Shown in pieces: positions 35,101-43,949 of a DNA stretch of 64,000 nucleotides. The stretch is from Gemmatimonadota bacterium. Its GTDB lineage: Bacteria; Gemmatimonadota; Gemmatimonadetes; Gemmatimonadales; GWC2-71-9. The notes below the pieces were generated by a model. It saw only the letters and a list, made by a program, of their open reading frames with translations, did not search any database and was not told the origin of the DNA. Location: NCBI GenBank assembly GCA_016713435.1, contig JADJPD010000001.1:1021071-1085070 (forward strand), written 5' to 3'. The stretch's first letter is position 1. The number at the start of each line of letters is the position of its first letter. Position numbers and translations under genes: made by a program.

Positions 35101-36507
35101 ATGCTCACCGACCCCATCGTTGCCCTCGCCACGCCGCCGGGACGCTCGGCGATGGCGGTGGTGCGGGCGAGTGGGGCGGGGGTGTTCGAGGTGGCGGCGC
35201 GGGTGATCACGGGGTTCCGGGCGGAGCCGGCGCGGCAGGCGCGGCTGGCGTCGCTCTTCGATGCGCAGGGGCGGTTTGACCAGGCCATCTACCTCACCTA
35301 TCAGGGGCCGAGGAGCGAGACGGGTGAGGACGTGGTGGAGATCATCTGCCACGGCGGCCTGCTGGTGCCCGCGCGGCTGGTGGCCGCGCTCGAGAAGGCG
35401 GGCTGCCGGCCCGCGCATCCCGGGGAGTTCACCCGGCGCGCGGTGATGCACGGGAAGATGGACCTGCTCCAGGCCGAGGCGGTGGCGGACCTGGTGGATG
35501 CGGAGACCCTGGCGCAGGGGAAGGCGGCGGTGCTGCAGCTCGAGGGCGGGCTGTCGCAGCGGATCGGGAAGCTGCGCGATGGGATGGTGGAACTCCTCGC
35601 GCTGCTGGCCTACGAGGTGGACTTCCCCGGCGAGGACGACGGGCCCATCCCGCGCGCCACCCTCGAGGCCACGCGCGCGCGGGTGCTGGCCGAGGTGGAA
35701 GGGCTGCTGGCCACGGCGCCGGCGGCGGCGCGGCTCCGCGCGGGCGCGCTGGTGGTGCTGGCGGGGCCGCCGAACGCGGGGAAGTCGTCGCTCTTCAATG
35801 CGCTGCTCGGCACCGAGCGGGCGCTGGTCACCGAGCAGCCGGGCACCACCCGCGACGCCATCGAGGCGCACGCCGACTTCCTGGGCTTCCCCATCCGGCT
35901 GGTGGACACCGCAGGACTCGGCGCGGCCGTGGACCGGGTGGACGCCATGGGGCAAGCGGTGACGCGCCGGTTTGCCGAGGGCGCGGACCTGGTGCTGGTC
36001 TGCGAGGAGGCGACACCGGATTCCCGTAGGGCCGGAGCGCCGCTCCGGCCGCTCGGGCTCGGGGAGTCCACTCCCGGCCCGGCGGTTCCGCAGCTTCGGG
36101 TGTGGACCAAGGCTGATCGCGGGGCGCGGGCCGAGACATCGAGTGGCCGGAGCGGCGCTCCGGCCCTCGCGACACGGCGGCGGCGGGAGGAGGGAATCGC
36201 CACGTCCGTGGTGACGGGCGAGGGGCTCGAGGCGCTCAAGCGGGCGGTGGTGGCGCGGCTGTTCGCGCGCGGGGCAGGATTCGCGGACCTCGAGCCCGGG
36301 CTCACGCGCGAGCGGCACCGCACGGCGCTGGAGCGGGCCCGCGTGGAGCTGGCGGGCGCGGCGCCCCACCTGGCCGCCGGCGGCGACCCGGTGCTGGCCG
36401 CGCACCACGTGCAGGAGGCGGTGCGCGCGCTGGACGGGCTGATCGGGGCGGTGGACGTGGAGGAGGTGCTGGGGCGGGTGTTCGCGAGCTTCTGCGTGGG
36501 CAAGTGA
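35101..36507 (+). CDS. mnmE: tRNA modification GTPase MnmE
   Basis: With MnmG it makes the cmnm5 modification at the wobble U34 of some tRNAs. The 468-aa protein has the N-terminal folate-binding domain (1-115), a helical domain, and an inserted G domain: G1 GPPNAGKSS (222-230), G2 PGTTRDAIE, G3 DTAGL (269-273), G4 WTKAD (335-339, Thr in place of the usual Asn). It ends in FCVGK, the catalytic C-x-G-K. Two unusual peptides flank G4: RRAGAPLRPLGLGE (309-322) and SGRSGAPAL (348-356). They are encoded by an inverted pair of genomic palindromes. TAGCTT lies nine bases before the ATG. Confidence 0.95.
   Translation: MLTDPIVALATPPGRSAMAVVRASGAGVFEVAARVITGFRAEPARQARLASLFDAQGRFDQAIYLTYQGPRSETGEDVVEIICHGGLLVPARLVAALEKAGCRPAHPGEFTRRAVMHGKMDLLQAEAVADLVDAETLAQGKAAVLQLEGGLSQRIGKLRDGMVELLALLAYEVDFPGEDDGPIPRATLEATRARVLAEVEGLLATAPAAARLRAGALVVLAGPPNAGKSSLFNALLGTERALVTEQPGTTRDAIEAHADFLGFPIRLVDTAGLGAAVDRVDAMGQAVTRRFAEGADLVLVCEEATPDSRRAGAPLRPLGLGESTPGPAVPQLRVWTKADRGARAETSSGRSGAPALATRRRREEGIATSVVTGEGLEALKRAVVARLFARGAGFADLEPGLTRERHRTALERARVELAGAAPHLAAGGDPVLAAHHVQEAVRALDGLIGAVDVEEVLGRVFASFCVGK
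36025..36168. repeat. palindrome pair translated inside mnmE
   Basis: GTAGGGCCGGAGCGCCGCTC (36026 onward) and, in the opposite orientation, GAGTGGCCGGAGCGGCGCTC (36141 onward). Each is a hairpin GGCCGGAGCG/CGCTCCGGCC; together they form an inverted pair 85 bp apart. The reading frame of mnmE runs through both. Confidence 0.85.
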
Positions 36508-36614
36508 GGTGAATCGCGGGCACGGCCGGGGCCGTGCTTGCGAGGGGGGCGGGATGGGACGTGGCGCGGGCGCGGCCCGGGGGGCCACGGGTACGATGGC
36601 GAAAGGACGATCCC

Positions 36615-37415
36615 ATGGGGATGGAGCTGGCGGCCATGCACGTCTACCCCGTGAAGTCGTGCGCGGGGATCAGCGTGACGGAGTGGGAGGCCGACGCGCT
36701 CGGCCTCCGGCACGACCGGCGCTTCATGATCTGCACGCCCGACGGGCGCTTCGTGACGCAGCGCGAGACGCCCGTCCTGGCGCTGGTGCGGACGGCGCTC
36801 CGCGGCCCGCACCTGGTGCTCACCGCGCCCGACATGCCCGAGCTGGTGCTGCCGCACACGCCGCTGGGCGGGCGGCCGGTGCTGGTGCGCGTCTGGGAGG
36901 ACCAGCTCCAGGTGGTGGCCCCCGACCACAAGGCCGACGACTGGGTGTCCCGCGTGGTGGGGGAGGAGTGTTTCCTGGCCTACGTCCCCGAGACGGTGGT
37001 CCGGACCGTGGACCCGATCTGGTCGCCGGAGGGCGGGCGGACGGGGTTCGCGGACGGGTTCCCGTTCCTGCTCGCCGGGGAGGCGTCGCTCGCGGACCTG
37101 AACGCGCGGCTCGCCCGGCCGCTGCCGATGAACCGCTTCCGCCCCAACCTGGTGGTGCGCGGCAGCGCGCCCTTCGCCGAGGACGGGTGGAAGCGGATCC
37201 GGATCGGCGGGCTGCCGATGCGGGTGGTGAAGCCGTGCGCGCGCTGCGTGGTGACCACCACCGACCAGGCCACGGGCCGCCGCGACGGCGACGAGCCGCT
37301 CCGCACCCTCGCCACGTTCCGCCGCCAGGACCAGAAGGTGATGTTCGGCCAGAACGTGGTGCACGACGCCACCGGCCGGCTCCGCGTGGGCGACGCCGTG
37401 GAGCTCGAGGCATGA
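36615..37415 (+). CDS. MOSC domain protein (YcbX/mARC type)
   Basis: 266 aa: an N-terminal beta-barrel (LAAMHVYPVKSCAGISVTEWEADALGLRHDRRFM) and a C-terminal MOSC domain with KPCARCVVTTTDQATG; the second Cys is the probable molybdenum ligand as in YcbX and mARC. The family reduces N-hydroxylated compounds using molybdenum cofactor. There is no 2Fe-2S ferredoxin domain fused at the end, so it would need a separate electron donor. AAGGA lies ten bases before ATG 36615. The stop overlaps the next start as ATGA. Confidence 0.88.
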   Translation: MGMELAAMHVYPVKSCAGISVTEWEADALGLRHDRRFMICTPDGRFVTQRETPVLALVRTALRGPHLVLTAPDMPELVLPHTPLGGRPVLVRVWEDQLQVVAPDHKADDWVSRVVGEECFLAYVPETVVRTVDPIWSPEGGRTGFADGFPFLLAGEASLADLNARLARPLPMNRFRPNLVVRGSAPFAEDGWKRIRIGGLPMRVVKPCARCVVTTTDQATGRRDGDEPLRTLATFRRQDQKVMFGQNVVHDATGRLRVGDAVELEA

Positions 37416-38209
37416 GGCCCCTCCTCCTCGGCGTGCCGTGGGACGCGCACTCGAGCTTTGCGCGCGGGCCGGCGCTGGCGCCGCCCGCGATCCGCGCCGC
37501 GCTGCACTCGCCGAGCAGCAACAGCGCGGCGGAGGACGAGCAGGACGCGGTGGGCGTCATCGAGGACCGGGGCGACCTGGCGCTCCACGACGTGACCGAC
37601 GTGGCCGCCGCCATCGAGGCCGGCGCCGGCGAGGTGGTGGCGGCGGGCGGCCTCCCCATCTTCCTGGGCGGCGACCACGCGGTGACCCCGCCGCTGGTGC
37701 GCGCCATGCACGCCCAGCACGGCCCGCTCACCATCCTGCACATCGACGCGCACCCGGACCTCTACGACGAGCTGGACGGCAACCGTGCCTCGCACGCCTG
37801 TCCCTTTGCGCGGATCCTCGAGGCGGGGCTGGCCACGCGGCTGGTGCAGGTGGGGATCCGCACCATGAACGCCCACCAGCGGGCGCAGGCCACGCGCTTC
37901 GGCGTGGAGACCATCCCGATGCACGCGGGCTTCGCCGCCGCGCTCGCGGCGGTGCGGACGCTCGCGGGGCCGCTCTACGTGTCGCTCGACCTCGACGCCA
38001 TGGACCCCTCGGCGGTCCCCGGCATCAACCACCCCGAGCCCGGCGGCTTCACGGTCCGGGAAGTGATCTCCCTCCTCGGGGCCATCCCGCCACGGGCCCT
38101 GCGTGGAGCCGACGTGGTGGAGCTGAATCCGCTGCATGACTGGCGCGACTTCACCGCGCGCGTGGCCGCGAAGCTGGTCAAGGAGCTTGTGAGGGTGGGG
38201 CGGGCTTGA
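37412..38209 (+). CDS. arginase/agmatinase-family hydrolase
   Basis: 265-aa ureohydrolase. Metal ligands are intact: GGDHAVTPP, DAHPDLYDE and SLDLDAMDPS. The pattern S-x-D-x-D-x-x-D-P is shared by arginase, agmatinase and formiminoglutamase, so the substrate is uncertain; lack of the arginase signature DAHxDINTxxxSxSGNxHG favours an agmatinase-like or other role. It overlaps the MOSC gene by 4 bp. A second, true arginase is at the left end of the window. Confidence 0.85.
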   Translation: MRPLLLGVPWDAHSSFARGPALAPPAIRAALHSPSSNSAAEDEQDAVGVIEDRGDLALHDVTDVAAAIEAGAGEVVAAGGLPIFLGGDHAVTPPLVRAMHAQHGPLTILHIDAHPDLYDELDGNRASHACPFARILEAGLATRLVQVGIRTMNAHQRAQATRFGVETIPMHAGFAAALAAVRTLAGPLYVSLDLDAMDPSAVPGINHPEPGGFTVREVISLLGAIPPRALRGADVVELNPLHDWRDFTARVAAKLVKELVRVGRA

Positions 38210-38274
38210 TCGTCTGACGGGGACAGCGTGGTCCGCCCCGGGCCGCGCGTGCACCCGCAGTTCGGAGCCGCCTC

Positions 38275-38976
38275 ATGCGTTCATCGTTGACCCTCGCCGC
38301 CGCCCTGCTCGCCGCGCCGCTGCCGTTGCTGGCGGACGGCTGGAGCCTGAGCGGGTGCGGTGCCACCTTCGGCACCTGTGCCGCCGCCCAGGTCACCGCC
38401 GTCCAGACGGCCAGCGGCCGCTGGCAGCTGGAGATCACGGTCTCGAACAACTCCTACGACGCCGGCACGGCCGCCTACCGGAACGCGCTGCTCACCGAGC
38501 TCCGCCTCCGCGGCGTCGGCGGCGCCGACTTCCTCGGCGCCACCACCGGTGACGGCACCGACTGGAGCAACAACTTCCGCGAGCACAACGGGAACCCCGA
38601 CTACACCGTGCAGGGGATCCAGATCGACCGCCGCAACGGCCAGGTGATCTGGCAGAAGCAGTGGGGCGCGTCCGATCCCGACTGCACGGCCGACGCCGGC
38701 TGCGACGCGCTCACGCCGTCCAACACCCCGGACCACGAGTTCAACTACTTCAGCGGGCCGGTGACGTTCCGGTTCGAGGTGGACACGTGGGATGACAACT
38801 CGCAGATCGCGGTCTTCCAGGGGCGCGTGGGCGGGAAGGACGGGCAGGAGGAGCTCTACTGGCTGGACAACCACGGCACCACGGTGACCCCGGAGCCGGG
38901 GACCATGGCGCTGCTCGCGTCGGGGCTCGCGGGCATGGCGCTCAAGCGGAAGCGGCGGCCGACGACGACCGCCTAG
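38275..38976 (+). CDS. PEP-CTERM sorting-domain protein
   Basis: 233-aa exported protein: signal peptide MRSSLTLAAALLAAPLPLLA, a globular part of about 185 residues with six cysteines (GCGATFGTC, DCTADAGC), then VTPEPGTMALLASGLAGMAL followed by KRKRR. The PEP motif, hydrophobic helix and basic tail make up the exosortase sorting signal, so it should be processed and attached or released outside the cell. The exosortase (EpsH/XrtA) itself is not in the window. Function of the body is unknown. Confidence 0.85.
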   Translation: MRSSLTLAAALLAAPLPLLADGWSLSGCGATFGTCAAAQVTAVQTASGRWQLEITVSNNSYDAGTAAYRNALLTELRLRGVGGADFLGATTGDGTDWSNNFREHNGNPDYTVQGIQIDRRNGQVIWQKQWGASDPDCTADAGCDALTPSNTPDHEFNYFSGPVTFRFEVDTWDDNSQIAVFQGRVGGKDGQEELYWLDNHGTTVTPEPGTMALLASGLAGMALKRKRRPTTTA

Positions 38977-39003
38977 TCTTCGCTAGCGTCGCCGCCGTGG
39001 GAA

Positions 39004-39030
39004 AGCGGGGCCGGCTATGCCGGCCCCGCT
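39004..39030. terminator. bidirectional terminator hairpin
   Basis: AGCGGGGCCGGC and GCCGGCCCCGCT form a 12-bp stem followed on the plus strand by TCTTTCTTGT. It ends the PEP-CTERM gene and overlaps the 3' end of the convergent CDGSH gene. Confidence 0.7.
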
Positions 39031-39218
39031 TCTTTCTTGTGGGCGCCGTCGCAGAAGGGGAGCGTTGCGGAGCGGCCGCAGCCGCAGAGCTTCACGATGC
39101 CGGGACGCTTGGCAGGGGGCTGCGGGATCTCGTTGCCGTCCTCGTCCACGATCCGGACGGTGGCTTCGATCGAGATGCTGCCCTTCTTCTTGTAGGTGAT
39201 CTTGATCGGGTCGGGCAT
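39015..39218 (-). CDS. CDGSH-type iron-sulfur protein
   Basis: 67 aa. The iron-sulfur motif is LCGCGRSATLPFCDGAHKK: C-x-C, then C-D-G-x-H, which holds a 2Fe-2S cluster with one histidine ligand. The N-terminal half (IKITYKKKGSISIEATVRIVDEDG) is the beta-strand part of small bacterial CDGSH proteins. ATG 39218 is chosen; longer readings run into repeat C upstream. The last codons lie inside a terminator hairpin shared with the PEP-CTERM gene. Confidence 0.88.
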   Translation of the reverse strand: MPDPIKITYKKKGSISIEATVRIVDEDGNEIPQPPAKRPGIVKLCGCGRSATLPFCDGAHKKEAGPA

Positions 39219-39249
39219 CGGTCGGGGGCGTGGGGGGCTGGGTGAGGGC

Positions 39250-39517
39250 GCGGGGCTGGTCGTGGATTTCACCGCAGAGGCGCGGAGACACGGAGGGCCG
39301 CAGAGAACCGGAGCTCGGAGCGGGGAGATTCCTTCAGGGAAGGTACAGGGGAATGGGGGTGGTCTGGCAGGAGGGGTGAGGTCCGTTGTCGAGCCCAAGT
39401 CCACACCCACGAAAACAATGCGGGCTCACCCTGCGGTGAGCCCACCATCCACCAGCATTTCCTCTGCGGCCCTCCATGCCTCCGCGCCTCTGCGGTGAAA
39501 TCCACGACCAGCCCCGC
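39250..39517. repeat. palindromic module, copy C (about 268 bp)
   Basis: The outermost 38 bases at the left are the exact reverse complement of the last 38 at the right, including GTGGATTTCACCGCAGAGGC and GCCTCTGCGGTGAAATCCAC. The interior carries CCACACCCACGAAAACA and the hairpin GGGCTCACCCTGCGGTGAGC, as in copy B. It fills the 306-bp gap between the CDGSH and DUF2268-like genes, overlapping neither. Confidence 0.9.
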
Positions 39518-39524
39518 CCTGGGC

Positions 39525-40487
39525 CTACGCCGTCTGGATCCCCCGGTCGAGGTCCTCGGCCATCTGGAATTCCCCGGCCGCCGTGCGGAGGGCGGTGGCG
39601 ATGCCGCGCTGCTGGACCAGGGCTTCCGTCATCCGGTGGCCCAGGTAGTAGCCGGAACGCTCGGGCAGGACGCGGCCGCCGACGAGGCGGGCCGAGGGGC
39701 TCATGCCGCCGGAGAGGTAGCGAAGGCGGAGGCCGATGCCGCTGCCCTCGAGCTCCGGCTCCACCACCCGGCGCAGGAACGCCTCCAGCTCCCGGAGCCG
39801 GCGATACTGGCGGCGGGGGTAGCCGAAGTAGTGCGCGGGATCGAGGCCCGGTGCCACCGCCTGCGCGGCGTGCACCGCGAGGCCCTCGTTGACCAGCAGC
39901 TCGCGCAGCGTGGCGCGGCTCCCCGTCACCCAGTAGTCGTAATAGCCGCCGTTCTCGGCCACGAGGCGGCGGAGATCGGACTGGGAGGTGGGGGAGGTGT
40001 AGCGGACGCAGTGGGCCATCTCGTGTCCCACCCAGAGCGGCATTAGCTCCGGCGGGAGGCCCATGCCGTAGGTCTCGGGGTTGGCCCGGCCGGTGAAGTG
40101 CTCAATGCAGATGAACGCCACGCCCCGGCCACCCACCACCAGCTCGCCGGCGTTGGCGGCGCCCATGCCCACCATGAGGTAGACGTCGGTGGGACGATCC
40201 ACCTGCAGCAGGTCTTCGGCCTGCGCGATGGCGTCCTCGACGATGCCCTCGACGTCCGTGGTGTCGAGCAGCTCGTGCAGGTCGGACCGGTCGGCCGCCA
40301 GCGCGTGCGAAATCACCGCCTTGGCCTGTGGGCTCTCGAGGTCCAGCACGTAATTGTGCCAGTACGCGGAGAGGACGGCGCGATGGGCGGAGAGGTACTG
40401 CTCGAATGCCGCCTGCTTGTCGGCGGCCTGGAGGACGCTGAGGAACTCTGGGATGAGGTTGATCAGCACAGGCGAGAATATCGGCAA
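39525..40487 (-). CDS. predicted Zn-dependent protease, DUF2268-like
   Basis: 320 aa without an obvious signal peptide. GHEMAHCVRY is an HExxH zinc site, and LLVNEGLAVHAAQ about 45 residues later supplies the third-ligand Glu; GYYLGHRMTEALV near the end is also typical of DUF2268. The substrate is unknown. TTG 40487 (MPIFSPVLINLIPEFL) is used here; GTG 40469 is an alternative and neither has a good ribosome site. Confidence 0.65.
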   Translation of the reverse strand: MPIFSPVLINLIPEFLSVLQAADKQAAFEQYLSAHRAVLSAYWHNYVLDLESPQAKAVISHALAADRSDLHELLDTTDVEGIVEDAIAQAEDLLQVDRPTDVYLMVGMGAANAGELVVGGRGVAFICIEHFTGRANPETYGMGLPPELMPLWVGHEMAHCVRYTSPTSQSDLRRLVAENGGYYDYWVTGSRATLRELLVNEGLAVHAAQAVAPGLDPAHYFGYPRRQYRRLRELEAFLRRVVEPELEGSGIGLRLRYLSGGMSPSARLVGGRVLPERSGYYLGHRMTEALVQQRGIATALRTAAGEFQMAEDLDRGIQTA

Positions 40488-40831
40488 CTTCGGCGTGGGC
40501 GCAAGTGGCTTGCACGATCCGATTTTTCCTCGGCACCGCGCGCGGCGTCGTAATCCGGAGGCGTCAGTCGGGGTGCGCTGCGCTGCAACGCAGCGCGACA
40601 GATTTTCACTGGCGTGGTGGGTGATGGTGTGTTGACGGTGGCGCAGTGGAAGTGCACCTGAGCGGCGGGGCTCGGCTCACGACGCGCCCCGCCGCTCGCG
40701 TTGACTCGTAGCCCATCCACCCAGCCCGCCACGTACGATCCCCTCTCCCCGACGTACGTAGCGGCCGGATATATCCGGCCGCTACAGACGTTTGGGGAAG
40801 GGGATGCTGCGTGGTGGGCTCGGTGGTGGCG
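40488..40831. other. 344-bp gap with hairpins and one short palindrome
   Basis: No gene is seen. It contains a hairpin GAGCGGCGGGGC/GCCCCGCCGCTC (40660-40697) that could end the leftward SARP gene, the palindrome at 40758-40785, and a small GCTGCGCTGCAACGCAGCGC repeat near 40570. Confidence 0.6.
40758..40785. repeat. 28-bp perfect palindrome
   Basis: GTAGCGGCCGGATA and TATCCGGCCGCTAC are reverse complements with no loop. It is the simplest copy of the dispersed GTAG-GGCCGGA family. Confidence 0.85.
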
Positions 40832-43801
40832 TTAGCGCGCGGTGAGGACGGCGACGCGACCGCGGGCGTGTTCGCGGCGGCGGTGGAAGCGGGGCTCGGC
40901 GTCGGTCCAGTTGGCGAGGACTTCGCGGTAGCGGACCAGGGCGCTGTCGGGTTCCCCGGCGGCGTCCCAGGCCAGGGCGGCCATCTCCGAAAGCTCGGTG
41001 CGGTTGGCGTAGAGGTTGGGGCCGTCATAGGTGCCGCGGAGGGCGGCCGAGGCGATGTGCGCTGCGTCACGCGGGCGGCTGAGCTGGAGATAGGCGCGGG
41101 CCAGCTCGAGGTTGGTCCGCGTGTAGCCGAGCACCGGGCTGAAGAGCGCCTGCTCGAACTCTCGCGCGGCGAGCCCCGGATTGCCGCGCGCCGTGGCCAG
41201 GAGGCCGCGGATGTGATGATGCAGGCGGCGATCGCGCCCGTAGCTGCTGGCGTGGCCCCACTGCTCCACGCTGTCGGCCAGGGCGGCGAGTTCGGTGGTG
41301 TCGCCGGCGGCGGCGAGGGCGGTGGCGCGGTGGGTCTGGGTCCAGATCCGGTGACGGGCGCGGCGCGAGGCGGTGGAATCGGGCGCGGCGAGGGTGATGG
41401 AGTCGAGCAGCGCCGCCGCCCAGGCGTACTGCCCCATGTCGTAGCGCGCGGCGGCGGCGAACAGGCCGTTGTAACTCACCGAGCCCGGCGGCAGGGGATC
41501 GTCGCTCGTGGCCTGCAGCTGGAGGCCCCACTCCAGCGCCTCACTCGGCCGGCCGCGCATGCGCTTGAGGACCGACATGAACTTCCACCCCTCGCCCCGC
41601 TGCGGCGGGGGGCCGGCCGCCAGGGCGCGGTAGTAGGCCTCGGCGGAGGCGAGGTCGCCACGGCGGAGCGCGACCTGGGCGCGGAGCGCGTCCTGCGGCA
41701 CGTCGGGATCAATGGCCATGGCCACCTGCGCCGCCGCCAGCGCCTCGCCCAGGCGGTCCTGGAAGAGGTAGCCGTGGGCCACGCGGGTGGCGGCGCCGAC
41801 GCTGGTAGGCTGGCGGCGGAGCCACTCGCGCGCAACCCGCACGAAGGCCGGCAGCGAGTCCAGGTGATGATAGGCCTCGATGAGGCCGCCGTACGCCTCG
41901 CACGCATGGCAGGCGGTGACGCCCCCGGGATTCTCGGCCAGGATGGCGAGGGAGACGCTGTCCATGGCCAGCACCCGCTGGAACGGGGCGATGGCGCCGA
42001 GGAAGTCGCCCGACCAGAGGCGACCGCGGCCCAGGAAGAGGTACCCGTCCGGCTCGGTGGGGTAGCGGAGGGTGAGGGTCTCCGCCACCGCGACACGGGC
42101 CGGATGGTCGGTGATGGCCGCCCACTCGGCGTGGATCAGGAGCCGCTCGCGCTCGCTGGCGCGCGGCGCCAGCCGCATGGCGCGATCGAGGCCGCGGAGG
42201 AGGCGCGGCTTGTCGTACGGCCCGCCGGAGCGCGCCAGCCAGTACGCCGCCATGGCGAAGAGCGAATCCTCGGCCAGCGCCTGGTCCAGGAGGCGGCGGG
42301 CGCTCGCCGTGTCGCTCGAGACCAGGGCGCGCAGGCCCTGTTCGTAGAGGCGGTAGGCCACCATGGAGCGGGTGGTGACGTCGGCAATGGTCCCGCCGCC
42401 GGCGCCGAGGCCGGACCGGCTCGCGAGCTGGGCGCGCGCATCGGAGACGAGCGCAAAGAGGTCGCTCCCCTCCACGGAGTAGGAGGCGTGGACGCTGCCG
42501 GTGGCCAGGTCGGTGCGCTTCAGGTCCAGGCGATAGCGGCCCGGGCCCAGCGCGTGAAGCGCGCCGTCGATGAGTTCGCTGGCGCCGGAGGCGCGCGCGG
42601 CGCGCATCACCGCCGCCGCCGTGTCCGCCGTCCGGCCGGCCTGGGCCATGAGCTCGTACATCCGCATGGTGCTGATCACCTGCATGCCCGGCACGCGGGC
42701 CAGGTCGGTGGCCAGCATGTCCACCAGCGGTCGGGTGAGGCCCTCGTCGGTGCGGGTGAAGTCCTGGATCAGGCCCACCGCGATCACCGGCGCGCTCGCC
42801 GCCTCCGACACCCCGCGCTTCCGCCACGCCCCCATCGCCCCCACCACCATTACCACGAGCGCCACCGCGGCGACGGCGAGCGGGCGCCACCCCGCGCCGC
42901 GGCGGCTGCCTGACTCGGCGGCAGGGTGCGCGGGCAAGGGCCGCGGCGCCGGCACCGCCGCGGCCGCGCGGCCTGGCACCATCCGCTCGGCAGTGATGCC
43001 GACGGCCGCCTGCCCCGCCGGCTCCGCGACCCGCAGTGCGGGCGCCGGGGCGGCCACGCGCGGCGCCGCCGGAAGCGGCACGGGTGTCGGCTCCACGCGG
43101 CGGATCCCGGCAGCGAGCGCCTTGAGGCGGGCATCGGGCGTCAGGTCGAGCTGCTGGCGGAGCAGCATCTCGTAGGCCTGGTACTCCTGCAGCGCGGCGG
43201 CCCGGTCGCCCTGGGCCAGGAGGGAGGTCATGAGGCCGGCGAGGGCGTCGGCGGCCAGGGGATCGGCCTGCAGCAGGCGGCGCCAGTGGAGTACGGCGCC
43301 GCGGTGGTCGCCGCCGTCGGCAGCGCGGGTGGCCAGGCAGGCGAGGGCGTGGGCGTAGTCGCGCGCGAGCTGGGCGCGCTCGAGGTCGGCCCACTGTTCG
43401 AACTCGGGGGAATCGTCGAGGTGAACGCCGTCGAGGAAGGGGCCATCGTAGAGCGCCACCGCTTCCTCATAGCGCGCCTGCTTCATGGCGTGGCGGAATT
43501 CCGCCACGTCGCTCCGGATGTGATCGGGATTGAGGCGCAGCTCGGCGACGCCGGTGATGAGGTCGTCCTGCGCCAGGTCCTTGCGGAGGGCATAGACGGC
43601 CTGCGCCAGGTTCTTCCGGGCACGCTCGGGATCGGCGTCGGGCCAGAAGAGACCGAGGAGTTTGTCGCGGGAGAGGCCGCGCTCGCACGCCGAGGCGAGG
43701 ATGGCGAGGAGGATCATACGGCGGCGCTGCCCGCCGGCGCCGGCCACCGCGGCTCCGTCGCGCCGGATCACCAGACCGCCGAAGGTCTTGAGCTTCAACA
43801 C
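40832..43801 (-). CDS. SARP/BTAD regulator with TM helix and TPR-like C-terminus (copy 1)
   Basis: 989-aa protein. Residues 1-95 form a winged-helix DNA-binding domain (FGGLVIRRDGA, RDKLLGLFWPDADPERARKNLAQAVYALR), and 95-245 a BTAD domain (EEAVALYDGPFLDGV, EFEQWADLERAQLARDYAHAL), as in SARP activators. After a Pro/Ala linker comes a membrane helix near 312-332 (PLAVAAVALVVMVVGAMGAW). The outside part starts with a small domain (AVGLIQDFTRTDEGLTRPL) and continues as TPR-like repeats. A DNA-binding domain joined to a membrane sensor suggests one-component signalling. GTG 43801 is the start. It is paralogous to 45862-49019. Confidence 0.88.
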   Translation of the reverse strand: MLKLKTFGGLVIRRDGAAVAGAGGQRRRMILLAILASACERGLSRDKLLGLFWPDADPERARKNLAQAVYALRKDLAQDDLITGVAELRLNPDHIRSDVAEFRHAMKQARYEEAVALYDGPFLDGVHLDDSPEFEQWADLERAQLARDYAHALACLATRAADGGDHRGAVLHWRRLLQADPLAADALAGLMTSLLAQGDRAAALQEYQAYEMLLRQQLDLTPDARLKALAAGIRRVEPTPVPLPAAPRVAAPAPALRVAEPAGQAAVGITAERMVPGRAAAAVPAPRPLPAHPAAESGSRRGAGWRPLAVAAVALVVMVVGAMGAWRKRGVSEAASAPVIAVGLIQDFTRTDEGLTRPLVDMLATDLARVPGMQVISTMRMYELMAQAGRTADTAAAVMRAARASGASELIDGALHALGPGRYRLDLKRTDLATGSVHASYSVEGSDLFALVSDARAQLASRSGLGAGGGTIADVTTRSMVAYRLYEQGLRALVSSDTASARRLLDQALAEDSLFAMAAYWLARSGGPYDKPRLLRGLDRAMRLAPRASERERLLIHAEWAAITDHPARVAVAETLTLRYPTEPDGYLFLGRGRLWSGDFLGAIAPFQRVLAMDSVSLAILAENPGGVTACHACEAYGGLIEAYHHLDSLPAFVRVAREWLRRQPTSVGAATRVAHGYLFQDRLGEALAAAQVAMAIDPDVPQDALRAQVALRRGDLASAEAYYRALAAGPPPQRGEGWKFMSVLKRMRGRPSEALEWGLQLQATSDDPLPPGSVSYNGLFAAAARYDMGQYAWAAALLDSITLAAPDSTASRRARHRIWTQTHRATALAAAGDTTELAALADSVEQWGHASSYGRDRRLHHHIRGLLATARGNPGLAAREFEQALFSPVLGYTRTNLELARAYLQLSRPRDAAHIASAALRGTYDGPNLYANRTELSEMAALAWDAAGEPDSALVRYREVLANWTDAEPRFHRRREHARGRVAVLTAR

Positions 43802-43812
43802 GTTGCCGCTCG

Positions 43813-43829
43813 TGATCCGCAGGTGATCG
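43813..43829. promoter_or_regulatory. 17-bp box shared by both SARP promoters (copy 1)
   Basis: TGATCCGCAGGTGATCG is identical to 49030-49046. On the minus strand it reads GATCACC-TGCG-GATCACG: two 7-bp direct repeats 11 bp apart, the layout of SARP-family binding sites. It begins 12 bp upstream of the SARP start. Confidence 0.6.
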
Positions 43830-43888
43830 AGCCGTGGAGCGATTCTGATCGGTGAGTGAAGGCGCGCCCTAACGTAGGCCTCGTCCTA

Positions 43889-43902
43889 CGGGCGAGCAAG
43901 CG
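43889..43902. promoter_or_regulatory. 14-bp box shared by both divergent promoters (copy 1)
   Basis: CGGGCGAGCAAGCG is identical to 49106-49119 and lies 59 bp from the 17-bp box in both loci. It is about 47 bp before the lipoprotein start. Confidence 0.5.
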
Positions 43903-43949
43903 GCCGAAATCAGGTCACGCCCCCTCACTCAACTGAAAGGAGCAGATCC

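Noticed and set aside
36534..36614. Upstream extension of the MOSC protein from an earlier ATG
   Set aside because: The extra residues are low-complexity and the AAGGA site fits ATG 36615.
39269..39505. Short frames within the palindromic modules (FTAEARRHGGPQR-type peptides)
   Set aside because: They are translations of the repeat arms on both strands, occur in all three modules and have no start signals.
40755..40790. CRISPR-like repeat
   Set aside because: The palindromes are dispersed, not regularly spaced, and have no spacers between them.
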